Shown piece by piece: positions 35,863 through 46,200 of a DNA stretch of 64,000 nucleotides (position 1 is the stretch's first letter; every line of letters begins with the position of its first letter). Location: assembly GCF_036244895.1 (NCBI RefSeq), contig NZ_BQKE01000002.1, forward strand, positions 1,116,001-1,180,000. Reading direction: 5' to 3'. The position numbers were made by a program, and so were the translations under genes. The notes under the pieces were generated by a model that saw only the letters and a program-made list of their open reading frames with translations, ran no database searches and was not told the origin of the DNA. The DNA comes from Persicobacter diffluens (GTDB lineage Bacteria > Bacteroidota > Bacteroidia > Cytophagales > Cyclobacteriaceae).

Positions 35863-36017
35863 GCATTTTAAAAACCGCACCATCCGGCTGCAAATTCGAA
35901 TTATTGGAAGCGATTTTGGATAATTTCTCAATAATAGCGCTGCTATTCTCTCAATATAGTCGGGTATCGCTTCTGCAATAATCAAATTCTCGTTACGAAT
36001 TTTGGCTTTTAAATCTG
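35863..36017. repeat. R2 foldback element, copy 1
   Basis: About 155 bp, nearly identical to 38703-38856. It contains CCATCCGGCTGCAAATTCGA, GGAAGCGATTTTGG, a small inner palindrome (AATAGCGCTGCTATT) and CGGGTATCGCTTCTGCAATA, closing with GGCTTTTAAAT. No ORF conserved between copies. Confidence 0.75.
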
Positions 36018-36202
36018 CTTTCAGCCACTGGTATACATACAGATTAGTGCAATTTTCGTGGAAATATGTCTGTTGTATCAGGGGTTTTTAGGGTTAATTT
36101 GTTATTTTTTCATCCCTTTTTGTCTAGGTTGGTCTTTTCGTAGTTTTCCTCAACTTATTTGGAGAGATTTTAGAAAATAAACCGCAGCTAATCACAGAGG
36201 AC

Positions 36203-37168
36203 ATGTCAAATTTGTATCAATATGAAATTTCCGACTTAAAAGAACAGTTGGAAAAATGGGAACAGCTACTTGATGGCAGGCTTGAAGGACATACTTTGTA
36301 TGTTAATAATGGCAATTGTCGGGGGCAGGTGGAAGGTTATATGCTGGAGGAGGTAGAGTTGATTGTCATCCAGATGGATGTCTTTAAAAGCTTTATAATG
36401 GAGCGCAGTGGCATGCGTACGACGGGTTGGTTGCCCATTTTGGTTTATCAAAACTCGGCAGTTGAAGTACTGACGGAGGAAGGCGAAATCTTTGATTTAG
36501 GCCTGAACGAAGGTATTTTCTTTACCAATATGCCTTCCGGAATTCATTTAAAAGCGGGAAAGGATATTTTGGTAGTGGTGATCCGATTTAAGAAAGCCTT
36601 GTTGGAAAAATGGCTAGGATCAGCATCTCTTTATTTGGGCTTTGATGTGGATAAATCATTCCTGTATTTTGAGCCCTTAGTTCCACAATTTCGGGATACC
36701 CTGAACCAAATCAGAAAGCCGGAAGTGGAGAAAGAGCTGAGGGAGTATTTTTTTAATATCAAATGCCACGAGATGATCATGCAGTCCGTAGATGCCCTAC
36801 TGAAGCGGGACAGTTTGGGGCAACAAAGCCAGGCACAGGATATGATTCCTATCTTTAATGCCAGAAATCTACTGACGCAGGATTTGTCCAAGCCCCTTAC
36901 GATTCAGCAGTTGTCGGAAAAATGCGGCATGAGCAGTACGCGCCTCCGGATTTTGTTTAAACAGGTTTTTGGAAAAACCGTTCACCAATATCTGGATGAT
37001 TATCGCTTTAACGAAGCGAAAAAGCGTTTTGAGCAGGGGGCTAACAATGTGACCGAGGTCGCTTATAGTATTGGCTATGCGCATCTGGGACACTTCACGG
37101 CGAAGTTTAAGAAGTATTTCGGCCTTACTCCCAAACAATACGCCAAGTATGTCAATAAAAATAAATAA
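36203..37168 (+). CDS. AraC-family transcriptional regulator
   Basis: A 321-residue regulator. Residues about 226-315 hold the two helix-turn-helix units of the AraC family (LTIQQLSEKCGMSSTRLRIL, VTEVAYSIGYAHLGHFTAKF, then GLTPKQYAK). The N-terminal 200 residues are a probable cupin-like or mixed sensing domain with no clear family match (VELIVIQMDVF, LGLNEGIFFTNMPSGIHL). Its ligand is unknown. Its stop abuts the convergent cupin gene with no intergenic base. A R2 element lies upstream. Confidence 0.9.
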   Translation: MSNLYQYEISDLKEQLEKWEQLLDGRLEGHTLYVNNGNCRGQVEGYMLEEVELIVIQMDVFKSFIMERSGMRTTGWLPILVYQNSAVEVLTEEGEIFDLGLNEGIFFTNMPSGIHLKAGKDILVVVIRFKKALLEKWLGSASLYLGFDVDKSFLYFEPLVPQFRDTLNQIRKPEVEKELREYFFNIKCHEMIMQSVDALLKRDSLGQQSQAQDMIPIFNARNLLTQDLSKPLTIQQLSEKCGMSSTRLRILFKQVFGKTVHQYLDDYRFNEAKKRFEQGANNVTEVAYSIGYAHLGHFTAKFKKYFGLTPKQYAKYVNKNK

Positions 37169-37657
37169 TTAACGGCAGAGCCTTTGTATGATTTCCTCAT
37201 GTTCAGGAAATTGTTCTAAAAGCGAAGTTTTATTGGCCAGTTCAAAATCCTGAAAATCGAATCCGGGAGCTACCGTACAGCCCACCAAAGCAAATTGATT
37301 TTCCGATTGATTTTCCAGACAGGAGGCAAACCAGGATCCCGCCTGAATAACCGAAAAGAATTGATCTTTTTCCAAATTTTGACCCATCCGATGAATTTTC
37401 AGCGTTCCTTCTGTTGTAATTTCATAAACCAATAAAGCCGTATTTCCCTGATAATAGTGCCAGCCCTCATCTGATTTGATTCGATGGAAGGATGAAAAAT
37501 CACTACCTGATAATAGGTAATAAATCGCGGTGGATGCATTTCTTTTACCATCAAAGCCCGATGGTTCGATGGTCTTTTCATCCCGATAGAGCTCTTTATA
37601 ATACCCTCCTTCCGGATGTGGTTGTAAATCTAATTTTTCAATGAGTGCTTTGATCAT
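37169..37657 (-). CDS. Cupin_5 (DUF985) family protein
   Basis: A 162-residue cupin with the family signature LDLQPHPEGGYYKELYR at its start (about 8-24), then STAIYYLLSGSDFSSFHRIK and EGWHYYQGNTALLVYEI, and the C-terminal LVGCTVAPGFDFQDFEL. It is of the YML079w-like type with unknown substrate. The start lies inside the 3' end of the upstream AraC gene (20-base overlap), so the two are co-translated. Confidence 0.9.
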   Translation of the reverse strand: MIKALIEKLDLQPHPEGGYYKELYRDEKTIEPSGFDGKRNASTAIYYLLSGSDFSSFHRIKSDEGWHYYQGNTALLVYEITTEGTLKIHRMGQNLEKDQFFSVIQAGSWFASCLENQSENQFALVGCTVAPGFDFQDFELANKTSLLEQFPEHEEIIQRLCR

Positions 37658-38567
37658 ATTCTTTAGGGATTTGAATGTTACCTCTTTGCTCTAAATATTG
37701 TAATTTACGATAAGTGGAAGGAGATTGCCCGATGGTTTTTTTGAAAATCCGGGAAAAATAATAAGGATCCTCATAGCCCACCTCTGCACCAATTTGCTTT
37801 ATATTTTTGTCAGAGAAGGAAAGTAAATCACAGGCCTGCTGCATCCTTAAACGAATGTAGTAATCCACAGGGGCGAAGCCTGTCCGGTTTCTGAAAAGTT
37901 TGGAAAAATAGGGTACCGAAAAGTTGACATGCTGGGCAATGTCTTCTAAAGACAAATTTTGCCCTAATCGATCTTTCATGATGGTGATGGCCTGATGCAC
38001 AATATCCTGTTTGATGGCATTTTTTGTTCCGCGGAAGTGGTTCACCCAAATGAAGCTGGATAGGTAGTTTCTAAAGATTTGATTAATGTATACCAGATTT
38101 TCCCAGCTGTCCCCCATTTCCAGGGTAGCGTATATTTCTTCAAACATGGCATTCCGGTGCTCTTTGCGCTCGAAATGGGTATTTTGAAGAAAGCCCTCTT
38201 TATGGTAAAGTTCGAACCAATTTTTTGCCTGTGGACCGGAAAAATGCACCCAAAATACCGACCATGGATTTTCCGATTTGGCTCCATAGGCATGTGCTTT
38301 TTCCGGAGGAAGAATACAAAAGTCATTTTTTGCCATGGGCAAATGCTTTCCATCGAATTCTACCCAGCCTAGGCCTTTATTGCAATAAATGAGGACATAT
38401 TCCGGGGCGCCCTGGTCTCTTTGACAAAAATGATAATCTGCCCTTGGATAATAGCCCATATCGGTCAGATATAACCCTCCAATCATTGAGGATGCCTCGA
38501 GGGATTTTATCAGGTCTCTCGGAAGATTAATTTTTCGTTTTCCTAATTGCTGTTGCTCCATTTTCAA
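37638..38567 (-). CDS. AraC-family regulator with N-terminal cupin domain
   Basis: A 309-residue regulator. The N-terminal AraC-binding (cupin) domain is visible in EYVLIYCNKGLGWVEFDGKH and NPWSVFWVHFSGPQ, the pattern of sugar-sensing AraC proteins. The C-terminal double HTH is at about 195-290 (LSLEDIAQHVNFSVPYFSKL, IKQIGAEVGYEDPYYFSRIF, SPSTYRK). It may control a sugar-uptake locus, but none is adjacent. It overlaps the cupin_5 gene. Confidence 0.92.
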   Translation of the reverse strand: MKMEQQQLGKRKINLPRDLIKSLEASSMIGGLYLTDMGYYPRADYHFCQRDQGAPEYVLIYCNKGLGWVEFDGKHLPMAKNDFCILPPEKAHAYGAKSENPWSVFWVHFSGPQAKNWFELYHKEGFLQNTHFERKEHRNAMFEEIYATLEMGDSWENLVYINQIFRNYLSSFIWVNHFRGTKNAIKQDIVHQAITIMKDRLGQNLSLEDIAQHVNFSVPYFSKLFRNRTGFAPVDYYIRLRMQQACDLLSFSDKNIKQIGAEVGYEDPYYFSRIFKKTIGQSPSTYRKLQYLEQRGNIQIPKEYDQSTH

Positions 38568-38702
38568 CCGGATTATTCAATTGAGGGGTAATGTTAAGGA
38601 AAATGGAAGTTGTACTGAAGGATTTATGTAAAAAATGATTATTCAGAGGAAAGATTGAATAATCTCTCACCAGATTGAGCCCGGTTTTTTTATGCCTTAT
38701 AG

Positions 38703-38856
38703 CATGTTTAAAAGCGCACCATCCGGCTGCAAATTCGAATTATTGGAAGCGATTTTGGATAGTTTCTCAACAATAGCGCTGCTATTCTCTTCAAATAATC
38801 GGGTATCGCTTCTGCAATAATCAAATTTTCGCTGCGAATTTTGGCTTTTAAACATG
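38703..38856. repeat. R2 foldback element, copy 2
   Basis: 154 bp with perfect 13-bp terminal inverted repeats CATGTTTAAAAGC (38703-38715) / GCTTTTAAACATG (38844-38856). Internal arms are also inverted: ATTATTGGAAGCGAT versus ATCGCTTCTGCAATAAT. The whole element could fold into one long interrupted hairpin. It lies upstream of the AraC/cupin operon. Confidence 0.8.
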
Positions 38857-38949
38857 TTCTTAATCCTCATTTCTTTGTTCTAATTTTAAAAAAACGCAAG
38901 TGTAACCATTTTTCATCTTTCTCATTTTCTGAAAATTAAAGGCATCGCT

Positions 38950-39180
38950 GTTCATTATTCGGGATTAACTGTTCCTCCATTTTATTCAATTTTTTCCCAG
39001 CTAAAAATAGTAGCACCCCTTTTGTGGTTTGTTGTCAGATTAATAGGGTCGTGTTTGCTGATTTATTAATAGTACAAAATTGGGAAAGCTTGTTTCCTCC
39101 CATGGAAAGAAACTGAAATAGGAAAAATCCTTAAATTTTTTTCCATCTGCAGTCAGACGAAGATCATAATCTGGGTTAAG
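38950..39180 (+). repeat. R1 MITE-like element, degenerate copy 10
   Basis: Core similarity (AAAATTGGGAAAGCTTGTTT, ATGGAAAGAAACTGAAATAG, CAGTCAGACGAAGATC) and a right end closing CTGGGTTAA at 39179. The left boundary is uncertain. Confidence 0.45.
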
Positions 39181-39210
39181 TATAAATAATCCGGCTATAA
39201 GCAATGAGCA

Positions 39211-39247
39211 AAAAAAACTCCTGTCCGTTGGGAGCAGGAGTTTTTTT
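39211..39247. terminator. Bidirectional Rho-independent terminator
   Basis: Stem with ACTCCTG / CAGGAGT extended by A7/T7 tracts (39211-39223 / 39235-39247). It ends the HAMP-GAF gene on the minus strand, whose stop is at 39255. Confidence 0.85.
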
Positions 39248-39254
39248 CGATAGA

Positions 39255-40856
39255 TCAACCTGTAGAATTGTCCGCTTCTTGCTGGCGTAGAAGCTCTAAC
39301 TTTTCTCGTTCCAGTTGCTCCTGTGTGGCGCGCAGCTCTTCTAGATTTTGTTGAAGCTCCTCTTCTTTTTCTTTGAGTTGCTGAGCTTGTATTTGGGAAT
39401 CATTTAATAGATTTTGGGTTCTGATACTTCCTTTGATATTAAAAATACTAGAAGCCAGGGTTTCGGATACTTTTTCGATAAAAGCAATTTCATGTTCCTG
39501 AAATTTGTTGAAACTCGCCAATTCCAGAACCCCAAAAATTTGCTCATTTACAATTAATGGAGTAATCAGGATACAAGTTGGAGTAGACTCTCCCAGTCCG
39601 GAGGTGATTTTTACATAGTTTTGAGGGATTTCGGTTAAAAAGATAGAAGCTTTCTCTAAATAACATTGACCGACCAGGCCATCCCCAATTTCCACTTTTT
39701 TTTCTTCGAATTTTTTCCGCTCATAGGCATAGCAAGCCACCATCTCAAGGAAAGGCTCTTTTTCGGTCTCTTCTTCCAATAAAAAGATAGCCCCTTGATT
39801 AGAATTGGTGTATTTACAAATAAACCGAATTACCTGATCGTAGAGATCTTCAGCGGACCTTTCATAATTGCGCAGCACTTCCGCAATTTGCGCCAGGCCG
39901 TTAGAGGCCCAATTTCTTCTTTTGTTTTCTTCATCATTGGTCTTTAGGCTGTCTCGCATTTTGATTAGGGCAATTCCCATAGAATCTTTCTCGCTGACCT
40001 GCTCGAAATCCTGATCATAATTCCCTTTGCCAATTTCATAGGAAAACTTGATTTTACTTTCAAGTCCCTCCGTCAGGGATTTCATGGCGATAATCATTTC
40101 ATGAATTTCATCTTTGGTTCTTCTTTCAGGAATATCAATGATTTCTCCCTGACCTAAAGCGATGAGGCCATCCTTTAAATCCAGAATGGGTTGGATAACC
40201 TGTTTCCGGATATAAAGGGAAGCAATAATAGAAACAGCTGCCGTTAACACAAAGGTGATGATCATCAAGATCAGGATAAAGTTGTTGGCGGTAGCTTTGG
40301 CCTCTTGTCCTTCCAACAGTTCTTTTTTCCTGGCTTCAATGAATTGACGAAGCATGGTATTGATTTCATTTCTTTTTGTCAGAATATCTCCTTCTATTAA
40401 AAGTATGGCTTTTTCAACGATTTCGTCGTCCATATATTGCTCATCGCTGGCTAATAGCTGAGTGATTTTCTTTTCCAGTAAAACCAGGCTATCAATGGAG
40501 GGAATGGTTTGCCCTACAGCCTCTCTTAAAGATGGTAGAGGCTGTGATATTTGCTGAATCTCCAGTGCAAGGGCGGGCATTTCCTCATTCAGGATTATTT
40601 TCAAACGATTCTGCGCGTCCACATTGGGGTTGAATACCCAATTATAGGTGAGGTCATAGCTGTTATTGATCAATTGCTGATATCGAATTAACCTTTCCTG
40701 CAAAGGGAAGTTAATTTCAACAATTTGCCGATCCAGTTTATTATTTTTGTGAATCAGGAATATCGCCAGGCCTCCCGCTCCGAATACCATTAGCATTATA
40801 ATAATGTAAGAGGTTCGAATTTGGGCGCCAATTCCCATTGTTTTCTTCTCTTTCAT
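39255..40856 (-). CDS. Membrane sensor with HAMP and GAF domains, no visible output domain
   Basis: A 533-residue membrane protein. TM1 at about 14-34 (SYIIIMLMVFGAGGLAIFLI) is followed by a helical periplasmic sensor of about 155 residues and TM2 at about 195-215 (FILILMIITFVLTAAVSII). Then come a HAMP linker (QPILDLKDGLIALGQGEIID), a GAF domain at about 330-470 (NQGAIFLLEEETEK, GDGLVGQCYLEKASIFLTEI) and a C-terminal coiled coil (QLKEKEEELQQNLEELRATQ). No histidine kinase, GGDEF, phosphatase or MCP signalling region was seen. Its start overlaps the PBP-like gene by one base. Confidence 0.85.
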   Translation of the reverse strand: MKEKKTMGIGAQIRTSYIIIMLMVFGAGGLAIFLIHKNNKLDRQIVEINFPLQERLIRYQQLINNSYDLTYNWVFNPNVDAQNRLKIILNEEMPALALEIQQISQPLPSLREAVGQTIPSIDSLVLLEKKITQLLASDEQYMDDEIVEKAILLIEGDILTKRNEINTMLRQFIEARKKELLEGQEAKATANNFILILMIITFVLTAAVSIIASLYIRKQVIQPILDLKDGLIALGQGEIIDIPERRTKDEIHEMIIAMKSLTEGLESKIKFSYEIGKGNYDQDFEQVSEKDSMGIALIKMRDSLKTNDEENKRRNWASNGLAQIAEVLRNYERSAEDLYDQVIRFICKYTNSNQGAIFLLEEETEKEPFLEMVACYAYERKKFEEKKVEIGDGLVGQCYLEKASIFLTEIPQNYVKITSGLGESTPTCILITPLIVNEQIFGVLELASFNKFQEHEIAFIEKVSETLASSIFNIKGSIRTQNLLNDSQIQAQQLKEKEEELQQNLEELRATQEQLEREKLELLRQQEADNSTG

Positions 40857-41320
40857 TACAATGTTAATTTGTAAACTACTTTTACCTTTGAGTTATTGGC
40901 CACTTTTTTGGCATCGACGAAGCCAATGGCTCCTTCCGTACTTTCGATAAACTCAATGATTTCTTCGGAGGAGCCGAACTTATCCTGAGGTTTCTCTGCA
41001 TTTTGATATTGTCGGGACATAAAGTACTTTTCAACCTTTTCAGCATTCATTTTTAGGATTTTCTCATAAAATGCATCCTGGTAAACATTGGAACTTTGAA
41101 AGTCCGTCGGCCGAATGTATTTGTTATTCTGTGGCCATCGTTTCTTTATGCGCCTAAGCCAGTAAAGTCTTACATTACCAGCTTCCATTTGGTCAACGGG
41201 GTTATTGGCATTCACAATAATGACCATTTCCTGAGCTTTTAGGCTTGTTGGAGCCAATACTCCAGTAAGAAAAAGTACAAAGCCAAAGCAGATAAAGTAT
41301 TGAATATTTTTCATAGCCAT
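40856..41320 (-). CDS. Small PstS-like periplasmic binding-fold protein
   Basis: A 154-residue exported protein (signal FICFGFVLFLTGVLAPTSLKA). The mature part resembles the second half of a PBP-like phosphate-binding domain (LYWLRRIKKRWPQNNKYIRP, FYEKILKMNAEKVEKYFMS, VKYLESTEGAIGFVDAKKV-like ending). It is too short for a full PstS (about 250-300) and has no ABC transporter neighbours. Such short PBP-like proteins paired with a porin and a membrane sensor suggest ligand sensing rather than transport; this is inference. Confidence 0.75.
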   Translation of the reverse strand: MAMKNIQYFICFGFVLFLTGVLAPTSLKAQEMVIIVNANNPVDQMEAGNVRLYWLRRIKKRWPQNNKYIRPTDFQSSNVYQDAFYEKILKMNAEKVEKYFMSRQYQNAEKPQDKFGSSEEIIEFIESTEGAIGFVDAKKVANNSKVKVVYKLTL

Positions 41321-41325
41321 AAATT

Positions 41326-42531
41326 TTAAAAGCCAACAGCGATTTGAATCCCAGCCCAGTGGGAGTCGGTATCATTTACTACAGGAGTACCAGCGGGTCC
41401 AAAGGGAGCATCATGCCCATCTCGATATTTGTATTCTACCTTAATGACCGCATTAGGGGTGAAATTATAGCGAACTCCCAGACCGTAAAGATTATCTGAA
41501 CTATCAAATATTTTCTCGGTGGGGTAATCCATTACAAAAGCAGAATACTGATACATGAAGTAGGGAGTTAATTTTCCTAAATGATATCCTGTGTAAAGGA
41601 ATATGTCATCCTGAACAACGGACTCATCCAAATCAATCCCGACTTCATCAGGGTGCCAGCGGGAAAAGTGGTATTCCGCAATCACTTCCCAAGGAGTAAA
41701 GCCCTCCATATAAACTAAAGAAATGGCGCTTTTATTAATACTGGTATTTTGTAACAATACTTTATATACCCGTTCCCTATCTGTCGTAATGCCAATTTGC
41801 TCACTGATCACGGGATTAAATATTCCCATAAGCCCATTTTCACCTAAAATTTCTATAGCATCTTCATAAGCCTGATCTTCAGGTATTTTGTCGTGCTTAA
41901 AGGAATATCCCAAACGAAGACTTTCCACAGGCTCAAAATGCAGATCGAAGCCCCAGGTTAGCCCATTAAAAGAATTGAAATATTGGGAAGTTCTTCCAGG
42001 GCCAAGAAAGAGGGAGTATCCAAAATTGTATCTGGAAATTCCCTGACCTTCCAGTTGTAAGGCATAATCGGTAATCACCGCAAATTCGGATTCCTGAAGG
42101 AAGGATGGCCGTTCGATAGTGGGCTGCGTAATGGCTCCTCCCCGATAAAAAGCATTGTTCCAATAACCAATGGGTAAAGTTGTTTTTCCGATCTGAATAC
42201 CGAAGTAGTCAGAGAAATTGTATCGCATAAACAGGCGATGTAGGTTTGGTTGGAATATCAGAGAGGAAGTGGCTTCGTCGAAGGAATTTTCAAGGGTAAA
42301 TTCGCCTAAAAATGAAAACCGATCTCCAAAATTCGCAGTGGCCATGATGGTGAACACGGCCTGGTCAAAGTTGATTTGAGTAGTGTTGGTTTCATTTGTT
42401 TTGTCAATTTGATTATTATAAACCCCTCCGGTATGCGCAAAATATCGGATATTGTAACTGCTTTCAGATTGTGCGAAGGCATTTTGATAAAGGAAAGTCA
42501 TCAAAAGCCCGATCATCAAAAATAGTCTCAT
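41326..42531 (-). CDS. Outer-membrane porin-like beta-barrel protein
   Basis: A 401-residue protein from ATG at 42531, chosen because it starts a signal peptide (MRLFLMIGLLMTFLYQNAFAQ); the longer frame from 42654 adds 41 residues ahead of it. The mature protein has alternating strands and turns as in OprO/OprP or similar porins (FDQAVFTIMATANFGDRFSF, HRLFMRYNFSDYFGIQIGKT, YGLGVRYNFTPNAVIKVEYK) and a C-terminal aromatic residue (WAGIQIAVGF). It is first of a three-gene operon: porin, PBP-like, HAMP-GAF sensor (5-base gap, then 1-base overlap). Confidence 0.82.
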   Translation of the reverse strand: MRLFLMIGLLMTFLYQNAFAQSESSYNIRYFAHTGGVYNNQIDKTNETNTTQINFDQAVFTIMATANFGDRFSFLGEFTLENSFDEATSSLIFQPNLHRLFMRYNFSDYFGIQIGKTTLPIGYWNNAFYRGGAITQPTIERPSFLQESEFAVITDYALQLEGQGISRYNFGYSLFLGPGRTSQYFNSFNGLTWGFDLHFEPVESLRLGYSFKHDKIPEDQAYEDAIEILGENGLMGIFNPVISEQIGITTDRERVYKVLLQNTSINKSAISLVYMEGFTPWEVIAEYHFSRWHPDEVGIDLDESVVQDDIFLYTGYHLGKLTPYFMYQYSAFVMDYPTEKIFDSSDNLYGLGVRYNFTPNAVIKVEYKYRDGHDAPFGPAGTPVVNDTDSHWAGIQIAVGF

Positions 42532-43228
42532 TTTTTCTATGGTTAGGTTGGTTATTATGGATGAATTGATTTGTTTTTTGATGTAACAGGCTTTGGGACG
42601 GATGTCTTTTCTAATTCTATTTTTTAGATGAAAGTTTTGTTTGATTTTTATCAAAACTCTCTATTGTTTTCACGATTTGTCGAATTTTTATTCTTTTCAG
42701 AATTGGGATTTTAGTTTTAAATGAACGCTTGGAGTTCAGTGCATGGCTTTTTTTTATAGACCGTTGTTTTATAAATGAAAAAGGTACATGAATGCGGATT
42801 TTCCCTTTTTTGACATTATGCACTGCACAGATTGATTGATCATGAGATTTTCTTTGCTCGAAGCAGCTTTCAATTTTTATTCTTAGTGGCTAATTCCATT
42901 TCCTTTTTCAGATTAAAAGGCGCTGTATGATCCTTATTTTGGGCAGGGCATAGCGGGGCCATGATATTTATTCCCGAGGTTTTTTTTAGTTTTTCTTACC
43001 CTTTTATAGGGATGGAGAAAAGTTTTTCAAGCATTAATACTAATAAATATCACTAAAAAACATGATAAAACTCAGCTTGATGTGATCAGTTCATCCCTGT
43101 TTTTTTGTATTTGTCTGAAGAATTGATTGTTCTTAAGGGAGGTTGAAAAGACTAATAGTTCCAAAAACTTACATGTGAGGCCGGGGTTTAGTAGATAGAA
43201 CTGAAAGGGGAACTCAAAACTTAACCGA
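42532..43228. other. Divergent intergenic region, no feature recognised
   Basis: About 700 bases of AT-rich DNA between the porin operon and the malectin protein gene. No R1 or R2 copy, no terminator, no clear TAnnTTTG promoter and no credible small gene was seen. Confidence 0.5.
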
Positions 43229-46200
43229 ATGAGCTTTAAAAAATTTACCTTAAAATCGGGAATATTTATTTTCCTGATGTTTTTGCCATTTTTTGGTAAC
43301 GGACAAATTGGTTTTAATAAGTCTGTTTTAAAAAATCTAAGTATCACCAGCCCTACTGCCTTAAGGTTTGGTCCGGACGGTAAACTTTACGTCGCCGAAG
43401 TTTCGGGCGTAATCAAGGTTTTAACCATTAGTCGGACAGCGGCAAATTCCTACACGGTTACCAATACGCAGGTAATTGATTTGGTTAACAAAATTCCTAA
43501 TCATAATGATGACGGTACTAATATTGGGAGCACGGCCAGACTGGTGACCGGGCTTACGGTTGCCGGAACAGCAAGTAATCCTGTGATTTATGTGACCTCC
43601 AGTGATATCCGGTTCGGGGCAGGAACGGATAATGGGGAGGTAGACCTGGATACGAATTCGGGAACGATAAGCAGGCTAACCAAAAGCGGTTCTTCCTGGG
43701 TAAAGGTAGATATAGTACGTGGTTTACCCCGGTCTGAGGAGAATCACTCCACTAATAATTTAAGATATACCACAATAAAAGGTAAGCCTTACCTTTTGGT
43801 AAGTCAGGGCGGCATGACCAATGCAGGTTCTCCATCAGGGAACTTTGCCTATATCACTGAATATGCGCTTGCTGCCTGTATACTCTCCATTGATCTTTCT
43901 GTCATTAATAGTATGCCGATAAAGGGCAGCGGCAACAATAAATACATTTATGACTTACCCACATTGGATGATCCTACCCGAAATAATGCCAACGGAATTA
44001 ATAGTCCTTTTCAACAAGGCTATAATGGGATTGATATAGGAGATCCATTTGGGGGAAATGATGGTTTGAATCAGGCTAAATTAGTGCCCGGAGGCCCTGT
44101 TCAGGTATACGCTCCAGGCTTTAGAAATACGTTTGATTTGGTGGTAACCGAAGCCGGGAGAGTTTACGCTACCGAAAATGGTGCAAATGGTGGATGGGGA
44201 GGATATCCCAAAAATGAAGGGCCGCAGGGAAATGTCACCAATGAATATCAGCCGGATCAGCCCGGCTATATTTCCAATAAAGATCATTTACATTTGATTA
44301 CCGGAATTGGAACAAACAAAACCAAAGAAAACTATGTTTCAGGTTCTTCCTATGGTGGTCACCCCTGTCCGATAAGAGCGAATCCCACCGGGGCTGGTTT
44401 AACGACGCATGACTATAATGATGGCGGAAATAACGGGGTTGCAGGTTTTAAATTCAGAACCCAGTGGACAGGTCTGGCGGATAAAACCAATACCCTGCCC
44501 TACGACTGGCCTCCTGTTCCGGCCAGCATGGCCAACCCGATTGAAGGAGACTATCAGAATCCGGGAGATGATAATTCCATTGCGATTTTAGATAACAATA
44601 CCAACCCCATTGACGAGTATACGGCGAGTAATTTTGGAGGGGCGATGAAAGGGAACCTGATTCTGGGGAAAAACCAGGGGGGGATGCACCGCATTGTCTT
44701 AAACAGTAACGGGACAGTTGAAAAGCTGGAAATGAATAAGTTTACAGCGGATGGTTATATCCTGGCGGTGGATTGTTTAGGGGATAATCAGCCATTTCCC
44801 GGCACTATTTGGATTACTACTTTTAGTACTTCCATCATGGTATTGGAACCGAATGATTATGATGGAAATACGGGGGGCGGAAGCTGCTTATCTCCGGGTC
44901 AGTCTGGCTATAGTGCTTCGGCTGATTATGATAATGACGGTTTCACCAATGGCGATGAAATTTCAAATGGTTCGGATCATTGTTCCGGTGCTTCTACTCC
45001 TCCGGATTTTGATAATGATAAAATTTCAGATTTAAATGATACCGATGATGATAATGATGGTATTCCCGATTATCTCGATCCTTTTCAAATGGGACAACCT
45101 TTTAATTTACCGGTAACCAACGAGTTGTTTTCGGGAAATCCTACTTTAGGAGGTTATTTGGGGCTGGGATTTACGGGTTTGATGACCAATAAAAATCCCA
45201 ATGACAACTACCTAAACTGGCAGGATGATCCATCAGAAAGCTCATCCGACATTGATGATATATTAGGGGGAGCCATAGGAGCTGTGACCATGTACCAAAC
45301 CACAGGAGATGCGGTTTTTAATAATCAGGAAAAAGCCTATCAATATGGGGTGAATGTGGATGCCAGTACAAAACCATTTACGGTCAATGGGCGGTCATTT
45401 AAGCCCTTTCAAAATTTCGTAGGGGTACAGTCCCTGGGCATGACCCTCGGAAATGGGGATCAGGATAATTATCTTAAGGTAGTCATCAATAAAAACGGTT
45501 TCCAGATTTTAGTAGAGAATGAAGGAAATGTAGTTTTTGATAAAACTTATGCGGGTCCGTCTCCTTCCGATTTTATAGATTTCTATTTTATGGTGGATCC
45601 TGCTTCCGGAAAAATTCAGGTGAAATATGCCATGGATGGAAGTGCGATTTTTGATATAGATACTTACACCGCAACGGGAAAAATTCTTCAGGCCTTACAA
45701 AGTAACAACGTACCCCTTGCTGTGGGCATTATCGGAACTAATTTTGGGCAAACAGGGGAATTTGCCGCAAACTGGGATTACCTGAATGTATTGTACCAGG
45801 ACGGTTCCGGGCCAAGTGGCGGCACGTCTGATGGTACGGTGTTATATCGTGTGAATGCAGGTGGGGCTGAGGTGGCTTCCATTGACGGTGGACCGAACTG
45901 GGGAACAGATACCAATAACGCGAATAGTCAATATTTGTCAGAACCCGGGACAAACTCTACTTCCGGGACTTCAGGCATGAGCCTACATAGTTCTGTAGAT
46001 GCATCAAAAGTGCCACTTGCTGTTTTTTCCAAAGAACGCTTCGACTTTAAAACGGGTGCAGATATGCAATATAGTTTTCCGGTTACCAATGGCACCTATG
46101 AGGTTTGCCTTTATATGGGAAATAGCTATGAGTTCACAAGCGCTGTAGGTAGCAGGGTGTTCAATGTGCAGGCGGAAGGTAATAATATCTTCACCAATTT

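Noticed and set aside
35788..35985. 65-codon minus-strand ORF
   Set aside because: Lies within repeat R2 and R1-like DNA; not kept in the other R2 copy.
38637..38664. Hairpin GATTATTCA / TGAATAATC upstream of the AraC/cupin operon
   Set aside because: Resembles R1 end sequence and may be a joined-ends remnant, but is too short to call an element.
39040..39258. 72-codon minus-strand ORF
   Set aside because: It covers the R1 repeat and terminator downstream of the HAMP-GAF gene; not a gene.
42617..42823. 68-codon Lys-rich minus-strand ORF before the porin
   Set aside because: AT-rich composition artefact with no protein features.
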